In this document: piece after piece, positions 34,001 to 42,905 of the stretch
Layout of the letters: every line of letters starts with the position of its first letter
How positions within the stretch are numbered: the stretch's first letter is position 1
Origin: Saprospiraceae bacterium
Lineage (GTDB): Bacteria > Bacteroidota > Bacteroidia > Chitinophagales > Saprospiraceae
Assembly (NCBI GenBank): GCA_016710625.1
Contig: JADJVK010000002.1
Location: 348,905-412,904, forward strand
DNA: 64,000 nt
Reading direction: 5' to 3'
Made by a program: the position numbers and the translations under genes
Notes under the pieces: generated by a model
Database searches by the model: none
Told to the model about the DNA's origin: nothing
What the model saw: the letters and a program-made list of their open reading frames with translations, nothing else

Positions 34001-34236
34001 ATGTGAAATTAAGAGAAGTAAACATTACTTATTCATTACCAAGCAGATTATTCTCTGGAAAATCAATTAAAGGATTAGATATATCTTTAGTTGGAAGAAA
34101 TCTTTGGATTATACATAAAAACTTACCTTATGCAGATCCAGAAGAAGTTTATAGTGCAGGAAACGTGGGAGGTCACCAAGGTGGAGCTTATCCAACTTTG
34201 AGATCTATGGGCTTTAATTTGAAATTTAAATTCTAA
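31057..34236 (+). CDS. SusC/RagA-family TonB-linked outer-membrane protein
   Basis: This intact 1059-residue protein has a signal peptide (LLLFFVMVITSIGFIAAQ) and a CarboxypepD_reg-like domain (about 22-95, RTITGKVTDVKGDAIIGG). Its plug carries EEVVVTALGLERKRND, TNIVLRGNKSITGNNQALFV and GAAAALYGSRGTNGVILITT. A large barrel ends in GFNLKFKF. SusC proteins form the channel below a SusD lid and import oligosaccharides or peptides with TonB energy. The SusD partner starts 11 bases downstream. No glycoside hydrolase or regulator is nearby to reveal the substrate. No frameshift is seen here, unlike the paralogous locus that follows. Confidence 0.95.
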   Translation: MKKLLLFFVMVITSIGFIAAQRTITGKVTDVKGDAIIGGNVVAKGTQLGTITDYDGMYKITLLENSNVLVFSYTGYESQEITIGSSNVVNVKLVEGKILEEVVVTALGLERKRNDLSVSAQQVSGDDINKVRSNNFVSNLSGKVAGLDIRQNNSMGGSTNIVLRGNKSITGNNQALFVIDGVPVANNTYNTSNTQTGRAGYDYGSSIADINPEDIQSVNVLKGAAAALYGSRGTNGVILITTKKGAKDKFNVTLNSGFTFGTIHKSTAPEYQKEYGAGYYPFFYESDLFTPGTNSTNYVDYQADASYGPRFNPSLNVYDWRSIDPKSPQYGKKSAWVAAANGPDKFYETTLSSNQSVIFEGGGSTTQYKVAYTRNDEKGMMPNSKLNKNLFNIYGSIEPTSKLKISSSINYSNTNAVGRYGSGYDNANPNTMFRQWFQTNVDILDLKDAYNRNQQNVTWNWSAPDDASPIYWDNPYFMRYKSYQSDSRNKFFGNITAEYKILPSLKLIGRAGGDMSFDIQEERRNKSSVDKGLYSVRNLSYKEYNYDLFLNFNKDLNTNLTFDATLGTNIRRSYSSSIFSTTNTDLVVNELYTIGNSSGTPVAPVETYIPIGVNGVFANAGITYNKVLTLEGTIRRDQSTTLPADNNSYFYPSVSAGYIFSKAINQSWLSYGKLRASYAEVGNDAPGLSIFDVYDKPTAFGSVALFSLPAQKNNSNLKPERTKSAELGLDMQFFDNLFGFELTYYNSRTLNQIIPIQVSGATGYTSKYINSGEVKNNGIEVIANVTPIRKKDFTWRLNFNFSKNNNEVVSLFDANTKQIVIATFQSGVSLVAIPGQPFGVLKGRGFVYTNGQKTVNEDGYYSSKTDQIIGNITPDWQGGAGSTLTYKNLSFGFLVDMKMGGSIYSLDQAYGQYTGLYPNTAGNNDLGKPKRSPVADGGGVILPGVKADGSTNDIRVSAEDSDVNPYGIVNNPNEAFVYDASYVKLREVNITYSLPSRLFSGKSIKGLDISLVGRNLWIIHKNLPYADPEEVYSAGNVGGHQGGAYPTLRSMGFNLKFKF

Positions 34237-34247
34237 ATTTAACTAAA

Positions 34248-35684
34248 ATGAAGAAACTAATTTTTTTAATGTTAATACCAGTTTTATATTTAATGACTGG
34301 TTGTATTAAGAATATCGAAGATTATAATATCGATACAAAAAAACCTTCTGCTATTGATGCAGAACCATTAGTTGCTAATGCAACTAAAGCTATTAATGAT
34401 TGGCAAAATAGTATCAATGTAAATACGAATGTTTTCAGATTTTATGTTCAGCATATTACTGCAACTCAATATCTTGACGAACCTCGTTATGACATGGTAA
34501 CTAGAACGATTCCTCAAGCATTGTGGAATGGTATGTATGTAAGTTCTTTGGTTGATTTAAAAGAAGCAAAGAGAATCATTACAGCAAATACAATTTTGGA
34601 TGAAAAAGTGAAGGCTAATCAATTGGCTATCATCGATTTATTACAAGTTTATGCATATTCAATTTTAGTGAATACTTTTGGAGATATTCCTTATACTGAA
34701 GCATTAGATGTAAATAATCTACAACCAAAATTTGATGATGCTAAAACAATTTACAAAGATTTATTAACAAGAGTTGCTACATCTACTGCAGCATTAAATA
34801 CAGCTTCTTCTTCATTTGGAAGTAGTGATTTAATTTATGGTGGTAGTGTTTCAAAATGGGTTAAGTTTGGTAATTCATTGAGATTGAAATTAGCTATGAT
34901 AGTAGCAGATGAAGATTCAGCTTTGGCTTCATCTAATGTTTCTGCTGCTGCTTCAAATTTAGCTAATTTGATTACTTCAAATGCGGATAATGCATTATTT
35001 AAGTACACTTCTTCTGCACCGAATAATAATCCATTATCAAATGATGTTCCTCCAAGAAGTTCTAGAAAGGATTTCGTTGCTGCGAATACGATTGTAGATA
35101 AAATGAATAGTTTGAATGATGGTAGAGTTGGTTCATTCTTTACAAAAAATAGTGATGGCAATTATGCTGGTGGAATTTATGGATTTGTAAATGCTTATGA
35201 TAAGTTTTCTACTGTAAGTACGAAAGTGGCTGCAACAACATTTCCTGGTGATATGTTAGATGCTTCTGAAGTTAACTTTTTGTTAGCTGAAGCAGTTGAA
35301 AGAGGTTATATCACTGGAAGTGCTGAAAAATTCTATTCAGATGCAATTACTGCTTCTTTCGATTATTGGGGAGCAACAGGAGCAGCTGCTTATATAGCAC
35401 AACCTGCTGTAAGCTATGCTACTGCTGCTGGTAATTGGAAAGAAAAAATTGGTACTCAAAAGTGGATTGCTCTTTACAACAGGCCTTATGATGCTTGGGC
35501 TTCTTGGAGACATTTAGATTTCCCTAAATTAACTCCTCCTGCTGCATCAAATGTTGGAGCAATACCAGTAAGATTAATTTACCCAATTGTAGAAAATAGC
35601 TTAAACAAAGCTGCTATTGAAGCAGCTGCTACTAAAATTGGTGGTGATAAATCATCAACAAAATTATGGTGGGATAAATTTTAA
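34248..35684 (+). CDS. SusD-like substrate-binding lipoprotein
   Basis: The 478-residue protein has a lipoprotein signal with lipobox LMTGC (Cys near residue 19) and the helical SusD fold: DLLQVYAYSILVNTFGDIPYTEAL and SKWVKFGNSLRLKLAMIVAD in the middle, AEAVERGYITGSAEKFYSDAI and QKWIALYNRPYDAWASWRH near the end. This is the SusD-like_2 branch. It should sit on the outer leaflet as the lid of the SusC channel encoded 11 bases upstream and bind the nutrient. A strong terminator follows, closing the two-gene operon. Confidence 0.93.
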   Translation: MKKLIFLMLIPVLYLMTGCIKNIEDYNIDTKKPSAIDAEPLVANATKAINDWQNSINVNTNVFRFYVQHITATQYLDEPRYDMVTRTIPQALWNGMYVSSLVDLKEAKRIITANTILDEKVKANQLAIIDLLQVYAYSILVNTFGDIPYTEALDVNNLQPKFDDAKTIYKDLLTRVATSTAALNTASSSFGSSDLIYGGSVSKWVKFGNSLRLKLAMIVADEDSALASSNVSAAASNLANLITSNADNALFKYTSSAPNNNPLSNDVPPRSSRKDFVAANTIVDKMNSLNDGRVGSFFTKNSDGNYAGGIYGFVNAYDKFSTVSTKVAATTFPGDMLDASEVNFLLAEAVERGYITGSAEKFYSDAITASFDYWGATGAAAYIAQPAVSYATAAGNWKEKIGTQKWIALYNRPYDAWASWRHLDFPKLTPPAASNVGAIPVRLIYPIVENSLNKAAIEAAATKIGGDKSSTKLWWDKF

Positions 35685-35713
35685 ATAAAATTTAAATAAT
35701 TTTAATTTTGTAT

Positions 35714-35750
35714 AAAAGCAGAATGACCAAAGGTTGTTCTGCTTTTTTTT
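35714..35750 (+). terminator. Rho-independent terminator of first SusC/SusD operon
   Basis: A perfect 10-bp stem (aaaagcagaa with ttctgctttt) around a 13-base loop runs into a T8 tail, 30 bases after the SusD stop. Confidence 0.85.
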
Positions 35751-35897
35751 ATTTTTTTTAGGCTAGATTTGGTTGCAAGTATTTGATAATAAGTTGATTA
35801 TGAGATTTTGTCAACCATGTTCTGATTTTGTGTAAATACTTAATGACAATTTTTTTACAATTGTTAATAATATCTTAATATTTTAATATCAATTTAA

Positions 35898-35905
35898 TAT
35901 ATTTG
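35898..35905 (+). promoter_or_regulatory. Promoter of second (broken) SusC/SusD locus
   Basis: TATATTTG matches TAnnTTTG, 37 bases before the ATG at 35942. The leader after it repeats the attcat...ttcttaattaaaa sequence found before the first SusC gene. Confidence 0.5.
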
Positions 35906-35941
35906 CAGAAATTCATTTTTTTCTTAATTAAAATAAATTGT

Positions 35942-38900
35942 ATGAAAAGATTTTCTTTACTTCTTACAATGTTTTTATTGAGTATCACTTTTATGATGGC
36001 TCAAAAAAATATTTCAGGTAAGATTGTTGATGAGAAAGGATCGCCAGTGATTGGTGCAAACATTCTCATAAAAGGTACATCCACAGGTACTATTTCAGAT
36101 TTTGATGGAAACTATACAATTAATGCCCCTGCTGGTGCAGCTTTAGTAGTTAGCTACACAGGCTATTCTTCAAAAGAAGTAATTGTTGGTAATTCTAATT
36201 TATTAAATGTAACTTTAGCTGAAGATGCTGCTTTATTAAATGAGGTAGTTGTTACTGCTTTTGGTATATCTAGAGCACAAAAAGCTCTAGGTTATTCTAC
36301 AGAAAAAGTAGATGCATCCAAATTACAGCAAAAATCTGAACCTGATGTATTAAGAGCTTTACAAAAAAGTTCCTAATGGTAAATATTGTTGGTTCTAATG
36401 GTATTGCTGGTAGTTCTACTAAAATTAATATTCGTGGAACGAATACATTTTTTGGTAATAGTCAACCATTATTTGTTGTTGATGGAATTCCATATGATAA
36501 TTCAGAATTTGATAATGCAGATGGTGGTAGATTATCAGATGGTGCAGGTGCATACTCTAATAGATCAGCAGATATTGATCCTAATAATATAGAATCAATG
36601 ACTGTTTTAAAAGGTGGTGCTGCTGCTGCTTTGTATGGAACTAGAGCATCAAATGGTGTAATTTTAATTACTACTAAAACAGGAAGTTCTAGAAAAGGAA
36701 GTAAAGGATTTGAAGTTAGCTATGGTTCTTCGTATTCTGTTGAAGAAGTTTCTGGACTACCTAATTATCAAAATTTTATGGTACAGGATCATTAAATGTA
36801 GCAGCAAATGCTAACGGATCTTGGGGAGCACCATTTGGTTCAATTGATTCTTTAGCAACTTGGCCTGCTTATACAGCAGCTTTTCCTAGTTTAGCCAAAA
36901 AGGTAGCATATCGTGCTTACCCAGACAATGTAAAAAACTTTTTCAGAACAGGTTCGGTGTTTGAAAATACCATTAGTATAAATGGTGGTATTGGCGAAAA
37001 GACAAATATGTCTGCCATTGTAAGTCATACAAAACAAAATGGGTATATTCCAAATTCTAGTTTTGAAAGATTCAATGTAAGTGTTGGAGGTACTTCACAG
37101 TTAACTTCAAAATTTGCATTAACAAGTAATTTATCATTTAGTAATACATTACAACATGGTCCTTTATTAGGTGGAGATAATCCTGCTTCTTTATTTGCAA
37201 GAACTTTATATATGGGAAGAAGTTGGCCTTCACAAGATATGCCAACTACTAATCCTGCTAATAATTCTTCTGTTTTCTTTGTATCTTCTGCTCAAGCAGA
37301 TAACCCACTTTAGTCAGTTGCAAATAATTCAAATGATAGTAAAGTAAATAGAGTAATTGGTTCAATTAACTTGAATTATAAATTAACTGACTGGTTGACT
37401 GCTAATTATAAAGCAGGTATGAATACATACAACGATAGAAGACAAACTACAATTTCGAATAGTTCAGCTGGTGCAGGTAGTTTAGGTGCAATATTATTGG
37501 ATAATATTAATTTTCAAGAGTTAGAATCTAATTTCTTTTTGTCAAGTAATAACAAATTAAGTTCTTTATTAGATTTAACAGTAACTGCTGGTATCAATTA
37601 TAATCAAAGAACAACAGAAAGGAATGCAACATTAGGTAGTGAAATACTATTTTTTGGTATTGATAATATAAATTTAACTAATACTCAAACTAAAGTTTCA
37701 GGAATTACACCATTTCAAAAGAGAAGAATTTATGGTATTTATGGTGATGTTACTTTAGGTTTTAAAAGCTCTGTTTTCTTAAACTTAACAGCTAGAAATG
37801 ACTGGTCATCTACTTTACCTGCAAATAATAGAAGTTTCTTATATCCTTCTGCAAGTTTGTCTTGGAACTTTACTGATGATATTAAAGTAAATCAAAATAT
37901 TTTATCAGCAGGAAAAATCAGAGGTAGTATATCAAGGGTTGGTAGAGATGCGGATCCTTATAGTTTGTTCTCAATTTATAATATAAATCCTCAAATAGTT
38001 AATCCCTTGGTTCACAGGCTGGTTCTGGTTTCCTTTCAAGAATGTACCATAAGGTGCATCATTAGAAGAAACTACTTATGATTTAAATTTAAAGCCAGAG
38101 TTCACTACTGAGTATGAAATTGGAACTGAACTATGGTTCTTAAAAAGAATGATAGGATTAGATTTGACTTTATACAAGAGAATTAGTACTAATTTAATTA
38201 CTCAATTGCAATTCCTAATGCAACTGGTTTTTCTCAAAATTATACAAATTTAGGTCAAATTAGTAATAAAGGTATTGAAATAGGTTTCTCTTTTAATCCA
38301 TTAAATCTAAAAAATGGATTCAAGTGGGAAACATATACTACATTTACTAAGAATATATCTAATATTGATGAGCTTTTTTGGTAGGAGTAACAGATGATGA
38401 AAATGAGGTTATATTACAAAATACTTATGCTGGATCAGTTCAGGCAGTATTTAGAAAGGGACAACCTTATGGAATGATAAAAGGGACTACTGCTGCAAGA
38501 GATGATAAAGGAAATTTCTTAATTAATCCGAATACTGGATTGTTGATTGAAGATCCTACTCCAAAATTACTAGGCAATCCAGCACCTGACTTTATTTTAG
38601 GATTTACGAATAGTTTTTCTTATAAAGGATTTACATTATCTGCAGTACTTGGTTATCAACATGGTGGAAAAATATATTCCTCAACAACTAGTTTACAATT
38701 AGGTAGAGGAGTTACTGAAGATACTGAAAATAGAGATCATCCAGTTGTTTGTCTATAGTGTTTATGGTAATCCAAATACTTATCAACCAATTTTAGGAGC
38801 TGATGGAAAAACTGTACCAAATACTACACAAGTAATGGTGAATGATGTTTATTTCCAATCATCTGGTGGGTCATTTGCAACAAATGCCCCTGACGAATTT

Positions 38901-39167
38901 TCAGTATTTGATGCAACTACAATAAGATTGAGAGAAATTAGTTTAAGTTATAATTTGCCTAAGAGTTTTTTAACAAAATCTCCTTTTAGTGCAATTAATA
39001 TCTCATTAACTGGTAGAAACCTATTTTATAAGGCAGTAAATTTCCCTCCAAATTCAAATTTCGATCCAGAAATTAGTACTTATGGAACAAATAATGCTTC
39101 AGGATTTGAATTTAGTAGTGCACCATCTACAAGAAGATTTGGTTTAAGTGCTAAGTTTACATTCTAA
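35942..39167 (+). pseudogene. SusC/RagA-family protein, broken by about seven frameshifts and one amber codon
   Basis: From the ATG at 35942: signal peptide (LLLTMFLLSITFMMAQ), CarboxypepD_reg-like domain (NISGKIVDEKGSPVIGANI), plug motifs NEVVVTAFGISRAQKAL and GGAAAALYGTRASNGVILIT, then barrel strands to LSAKFTF at 39167. The full protein would be close to 1070 residues. Frames change near 36370, 36780, 38006, 38050, 38203, 38380 and 38740, and a TAG at 37311 interrupts DNPL-SVANN where Trp (TGG) is expected. Homology is good on both sides of every break. It may be a young pseudogene or a poorly polished stretch; the intact paralogue lies just upstream. Confidence 0.8.
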
Positions 39168-39202
39168 TTTTTTAAAATTAATTTAATTTTAATTTGATAA
39201 TT

Positions 39203-40846
39203 ATGAAACTATTTAAAAATAAACTTTTTTATACTGGATTATTAGCAAATAATCTTTGTATTTCAGAGTTGTAATTTAGATATAAATGTTGATCCAAATA
39301 ACCCTTCAATTGCAACACCTAAACAGCTTTTACCTACTGCTCAAGTTAGGATAGCAAATTCATTAGGATCTGGATCTATAGGTATATCTAATGGGGCATC
39401 TGTTTGGATGCATCAAAATGTTCAAAGAACATCATTTGATCAATATGGAGTAACAGGAACAGCTTATTCAATTACAAATGCTTGGGATGAATCCTATACT
39501 GCATTAAAGGATTTAGAAACTATTATTGCTGCAGCAACATCAACATCTGGAACAAAATATGCTGGAATTGCAAAAATCCTAAAAGCTTATTTGTTTAGTG
39601 AAATGGTAGATACGTGGGGAGATATTCCTTTTACTGAAGCTAATAAAGGCTCATCAGTACCTTATCCTAAATTTGATGATGATGCAACAATTTATCCTGC
39701 TTTATTAAAGTTATTGGATGAAGGAATTGCTGATATAGCAAAAGCTGATGCATCTGTTTTTAATAATGCTTCTGATTTGATTTATAGTGGCGATGTTAGT
39801 AAATGGAGAAAATTTGCAAAAACATTAAAATTGAAATTGTTAACTAATACAAGATTAGTAAATAATGTAACAGCAGATGCTCAAGCTTTAGTAACTGAAG
39901 CAGATTTAATTGGTTCTAATGATGATTTTGAATTAGTTTATGGAACATCTGTTTCACCTGAAAATAGAAATCCGGGATATTTGATTGATTATCCTAATGG
40001 AAGAACTAATTATGTTAGTCCTTATTTCTTTGAAATAATGACTGGACAAAACACATTTAAACATGGTAATGATTTAATGAGTGGAATTTTAGATCCAAGG
40101 GTACCATATTATTTCTTCAATCAGAAGAAAAAAGGGGAAGCTGCAGAAAATCCATCTGAATATGCAAATGAAGTTGGTACTGGAGGGAAATTTATTTCAA
40201 TTTTCTTTGGATCAAAAGGTAAGAATCAAGGATTTGATCAAGCAGGTTCACAAACAATGCCTGGACTATATTTTGCAGGAGGTAAATATGATAATGGAAC
40301 TGGTGGTAAAGTTGGAACAAGTTCTGGAAAAGGAGTTGTATCTTTAAGAATGTTACCATATTATAATAGAATGTTCTTACAAGCCGAATTAGCTAGTGTA
40401 GGTACAATTTCTGGAGATGCTAAAGCTTTTTTAACAGCAGGGAATGAATGCAGCCTTTGCCAAAGTTAATGCAGTTGCTACTACTGATGGTTCACCAGCT
40501 ATTTCAGCTGCAGATATTACTAAATATACTGATGCAGTATTGAAGTTATACGATGCAGCAAATGCAAATGGTAAATTAGAAATAATTATGACTCAGAAAT
40601 GGATAGCTAGTTATGGTTTCGCTTTAGATGCTTATACAGATTATAGAAGAACTGGGTATCCTAAAATCTATGATCCATCTACAGATGATCCAAAAACTTA
40701 TGCTGCTGCTGGAACAAATCCAGATTTCAAGTAAAGAAAGAGATTATCCTTGGTCTTATCCATGGAAATTAACTGATTTAACTTTGAATAAGAATGCACC
40801 AGATCAAAAAATTATCAGTACTTATAAGATTTTTTGGATGAAATAA
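39203..40846 (+). pseudogene. SusD-like lipoprotein, frameshifted
   Basis: The ATG at 39203 opens a lipoprotein signal whose frame breaks between about 39225 and 39255; after correction a lipobox-like FQSC-NLDINVDPNNP follows. The main part (39408-40440) has the SusD fold with YLFSEMVDTWGDIPFTEANK and SKWRKFAKTLKLKLL. Frame changes near 40441 and 40735 precede the expected end (MTQKWIASYGFALDAYTDYR, then RDYPWSYPWKLTDL). It belongs to the SusD-like_2 branch, like the intact copy at 34248. It starts 36 bases after the broken SusC gene and would be its partner if both were functional. Confidence 0.78.
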
Positions 40847-40875
40847 ATTTTTTGATTTTAAAAAAATAATTAATT

Positions 40876-41762
40876 ATGAAAAAAATAAATTTATATATTT
40901 CTTTTTTGATTTTGCTTACAGGAATTTTTTCTTGTAAGGGATGAATCATTAAATCCAATACCAACCACCAGAATTTAAGGATGGTGTTACATTTACTGCA
41001 GTTGGCACTTCTTCGGCTTTTTCTAGATTTAGCTAAATTGGATGGAGCAAATTGGAATTCACAACTGATACTAAAAAGACCCAGATCTAATATCTAAAGT
41101 TGATGTTTGGGCAGAATTAATTCCTGCATCAGGAACTAAAATTAGTAAGTATTTCAAGACTCTTCCACAATTAATAGGATCAAATTCATATTTATTTGCT
41201 GATATTTTTAGTGCGTTAGGAATTTCTCCTACAGATTTGAAACCAGGTGATATTATAAAAGCGAAATTTGTTGCAACTACACCTGATGGTAGAACTTTTT
41301 CAGAAGATAACACTGTTGGAACTTTACCTTCAAGTGGTAGTTCTGCATTTACAAGATCAATAAATACTACAGTAGCTTGTGTTTTTAGTGCATCTCAATT
41401 TTCTACTGGAAAGTGGACAGTTGCTGTTGATGATTGGAATGATTACAAAGTTGGAGATGAAATAACAGTTAAACCTGGTCCAGGAGCAAATGATTTGACA
41501 TTAGGGATTTTTAATACTGATGAAAATCATAAAGATGTTGTTATAACTGTTTCAAATGCAAATACAGGAGCTGTAACTATAGCAAAACAAGCCTATGGTA
41601 TTTATAAATCTTTAGGAGATCCTGATACTTATTCTTGTGAAGGTACAGGAAGTATTTCTGGATGTGCTGGAACAATCAATTTTAGTACTAAAACATACTT
41701 CTAATACTGGATATTCATCAGGTACAACTCCTACTGTAAAATTTAACTTGAAAAGAAATTAA
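40876..41762 (+). pseudogene. Lipoprotein of the second SusC/SusD locus, frameshifted at both ends
   Basis: The ATG at 40876 gives a lipoprotein signal (INLYISFLILLTGIFSCK). The frame breaks near 40940 and again around 40960-41080. After that an uninterrupted stretch encodes a beta-rich protein (VDVWAELIPASGTKIS, GDIIKAKFVATTPDGRTFSE, TGKWTVAVDDWNDYKVGDEI), with a last shift near 41700 before VKFNLKRN. Genes in this third position of SusC/SusD operons often encode surface lipoproteins that bind the same nutrient. I do not recognise a named family. A bidirectional terminator follows. Confidence 0.6.
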
Positions 41763-41791
41763 TATTTGTTAATATTTTACTTCAAAATTCC

Positions 41792-41828
41792 AAAAAGGGT
41801 ACAAAAGCAAGCTTTTGTACCCTTTTTT
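41792..41828. terminator. Bidirectional terminator between convergent operons
   Basis: A near-perfect inverted repeat (aaaaagggtacaaaagc and its complement) with T runs on both strands lies between the convergent SusC/SusD/lipoprotein locus and the VWA gene, whose stop codon directly adjoins it. Confidence 0.85.
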
Positions 41829-42901
41829 TTATCCTTTCAATACCATTTCATTTTCTGTTGCCCACTGATTGATGTCTTGTTTTTGGATAGCTGCAGACAT
41901 GAGTTGAGGAAATTTATCAGGAGTACAGGCAAATACTGGGATCCCAAATTTGGAAATAAATCTTGCATTATTCTGGTCATAACTGGGTGATCCATCATCA
42001 TTTAACGCTAATAAGCAGATAATTTGAATTCCATTTTCATGGATTTCTTGAATACAGTTTTGCATATTTTGATTATTACCACCTTCATATAGATCGGAGA
42101 CTAATAATAATATCGTGTCTTCTGGCTTTGTGATGACGCCTTGTGCATATTTTAAGGCAGCTTGGATATCGGTTCCACCGCCTAATTGTACGCCAAAAAG
42201 AACTTCCACTGGGTCATTCAGTTTTTCTGATAAATCAGCAATTTCAGTATCAAATAAGATTAATTTAGTTTTCAAAAAGGGTAGGGAAGCCATCACAGCT
42301 GCAAAAATGCTGGAGTAAATGATGGATGTTCCCATCGAACCACTTTGGTCTATTAAAAGAACGATTTCTTTTAGCGCCTTTTTTGATTTTCTACCATAAC
42401 CAATTCTGTTTTCTGGTATAATCGTTTTATAATCAGCTTGATAATGTTTTAGATTTTTTTTAATTGTAGAATGCCAATCAATTTCGTTGTATTTTGGATT
42501 GAAATTTTTTGAGGATTTATTTATTGCTCCACTGATGGCTGCAATCGTTTTTTGTTGTAATAAAAGCATCATTTCATCCACTACAGTTTGAATTACTTTT
42601 TTCGCTGTAGCTTTTGTTTTGGCAGGTATTAGTTTCCCTAATTCCATTAGTGTAGCAAAGGGAAATATTTTCTGATATCTCCGAGCCATCTTGCAACTGA
42701 GGGCTGCGATTTTCCACCACCCCCTTTTGGTTTTGTTGGCTGATAATTGAATTCTTTTTTTCTATCAAATTCATAAAGAGCGGATAGGGAGGCATCTATT
42801 TCATTAGCATTTTCATCTAAGGTAATTCCAATCCCGTCTGCTTCCTCTCCACCTAATATGAGTCGCCATTTCTTTAAATTATCAGCTGTTAAATTATCCA
42901 T
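41829..42901 (-). CDS. VWA-domain protein of the MoxR/DUF5682 cassette, frameshifted
   Basis: From the ATG at 42901 (MDNLTADNLKKWRLILGG) the frame runs to RKYFPLLH. One lost base in the CTTTG near 42655 restores KYFPFATLMELGKLIPAK and the rest. The C-terminal half is a von Willebrand A domain with the MIDAS motif DQSGSMGTS, the metal-site threonine in GGGTDIQAAL and the late acidic SDLYEGG. VWA proteins paired with MoxR ATPases act as metal-dependent adaptors or substrates. This is the last gene of a five-gene minus-strand set and starts four bases after the DUF5682 stop. The protein would be about 357 residues. The frameshift is probably an artefact. Confidence 0.85.
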
Positions 42902-42905
42902 GTGT

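Noticed and set aside
36376..39167. Several separate small outer-membrane protein genes
   Set aside because: The pieces follow SusC domain order end to end with no own signal peptides, so they are one broken gene.
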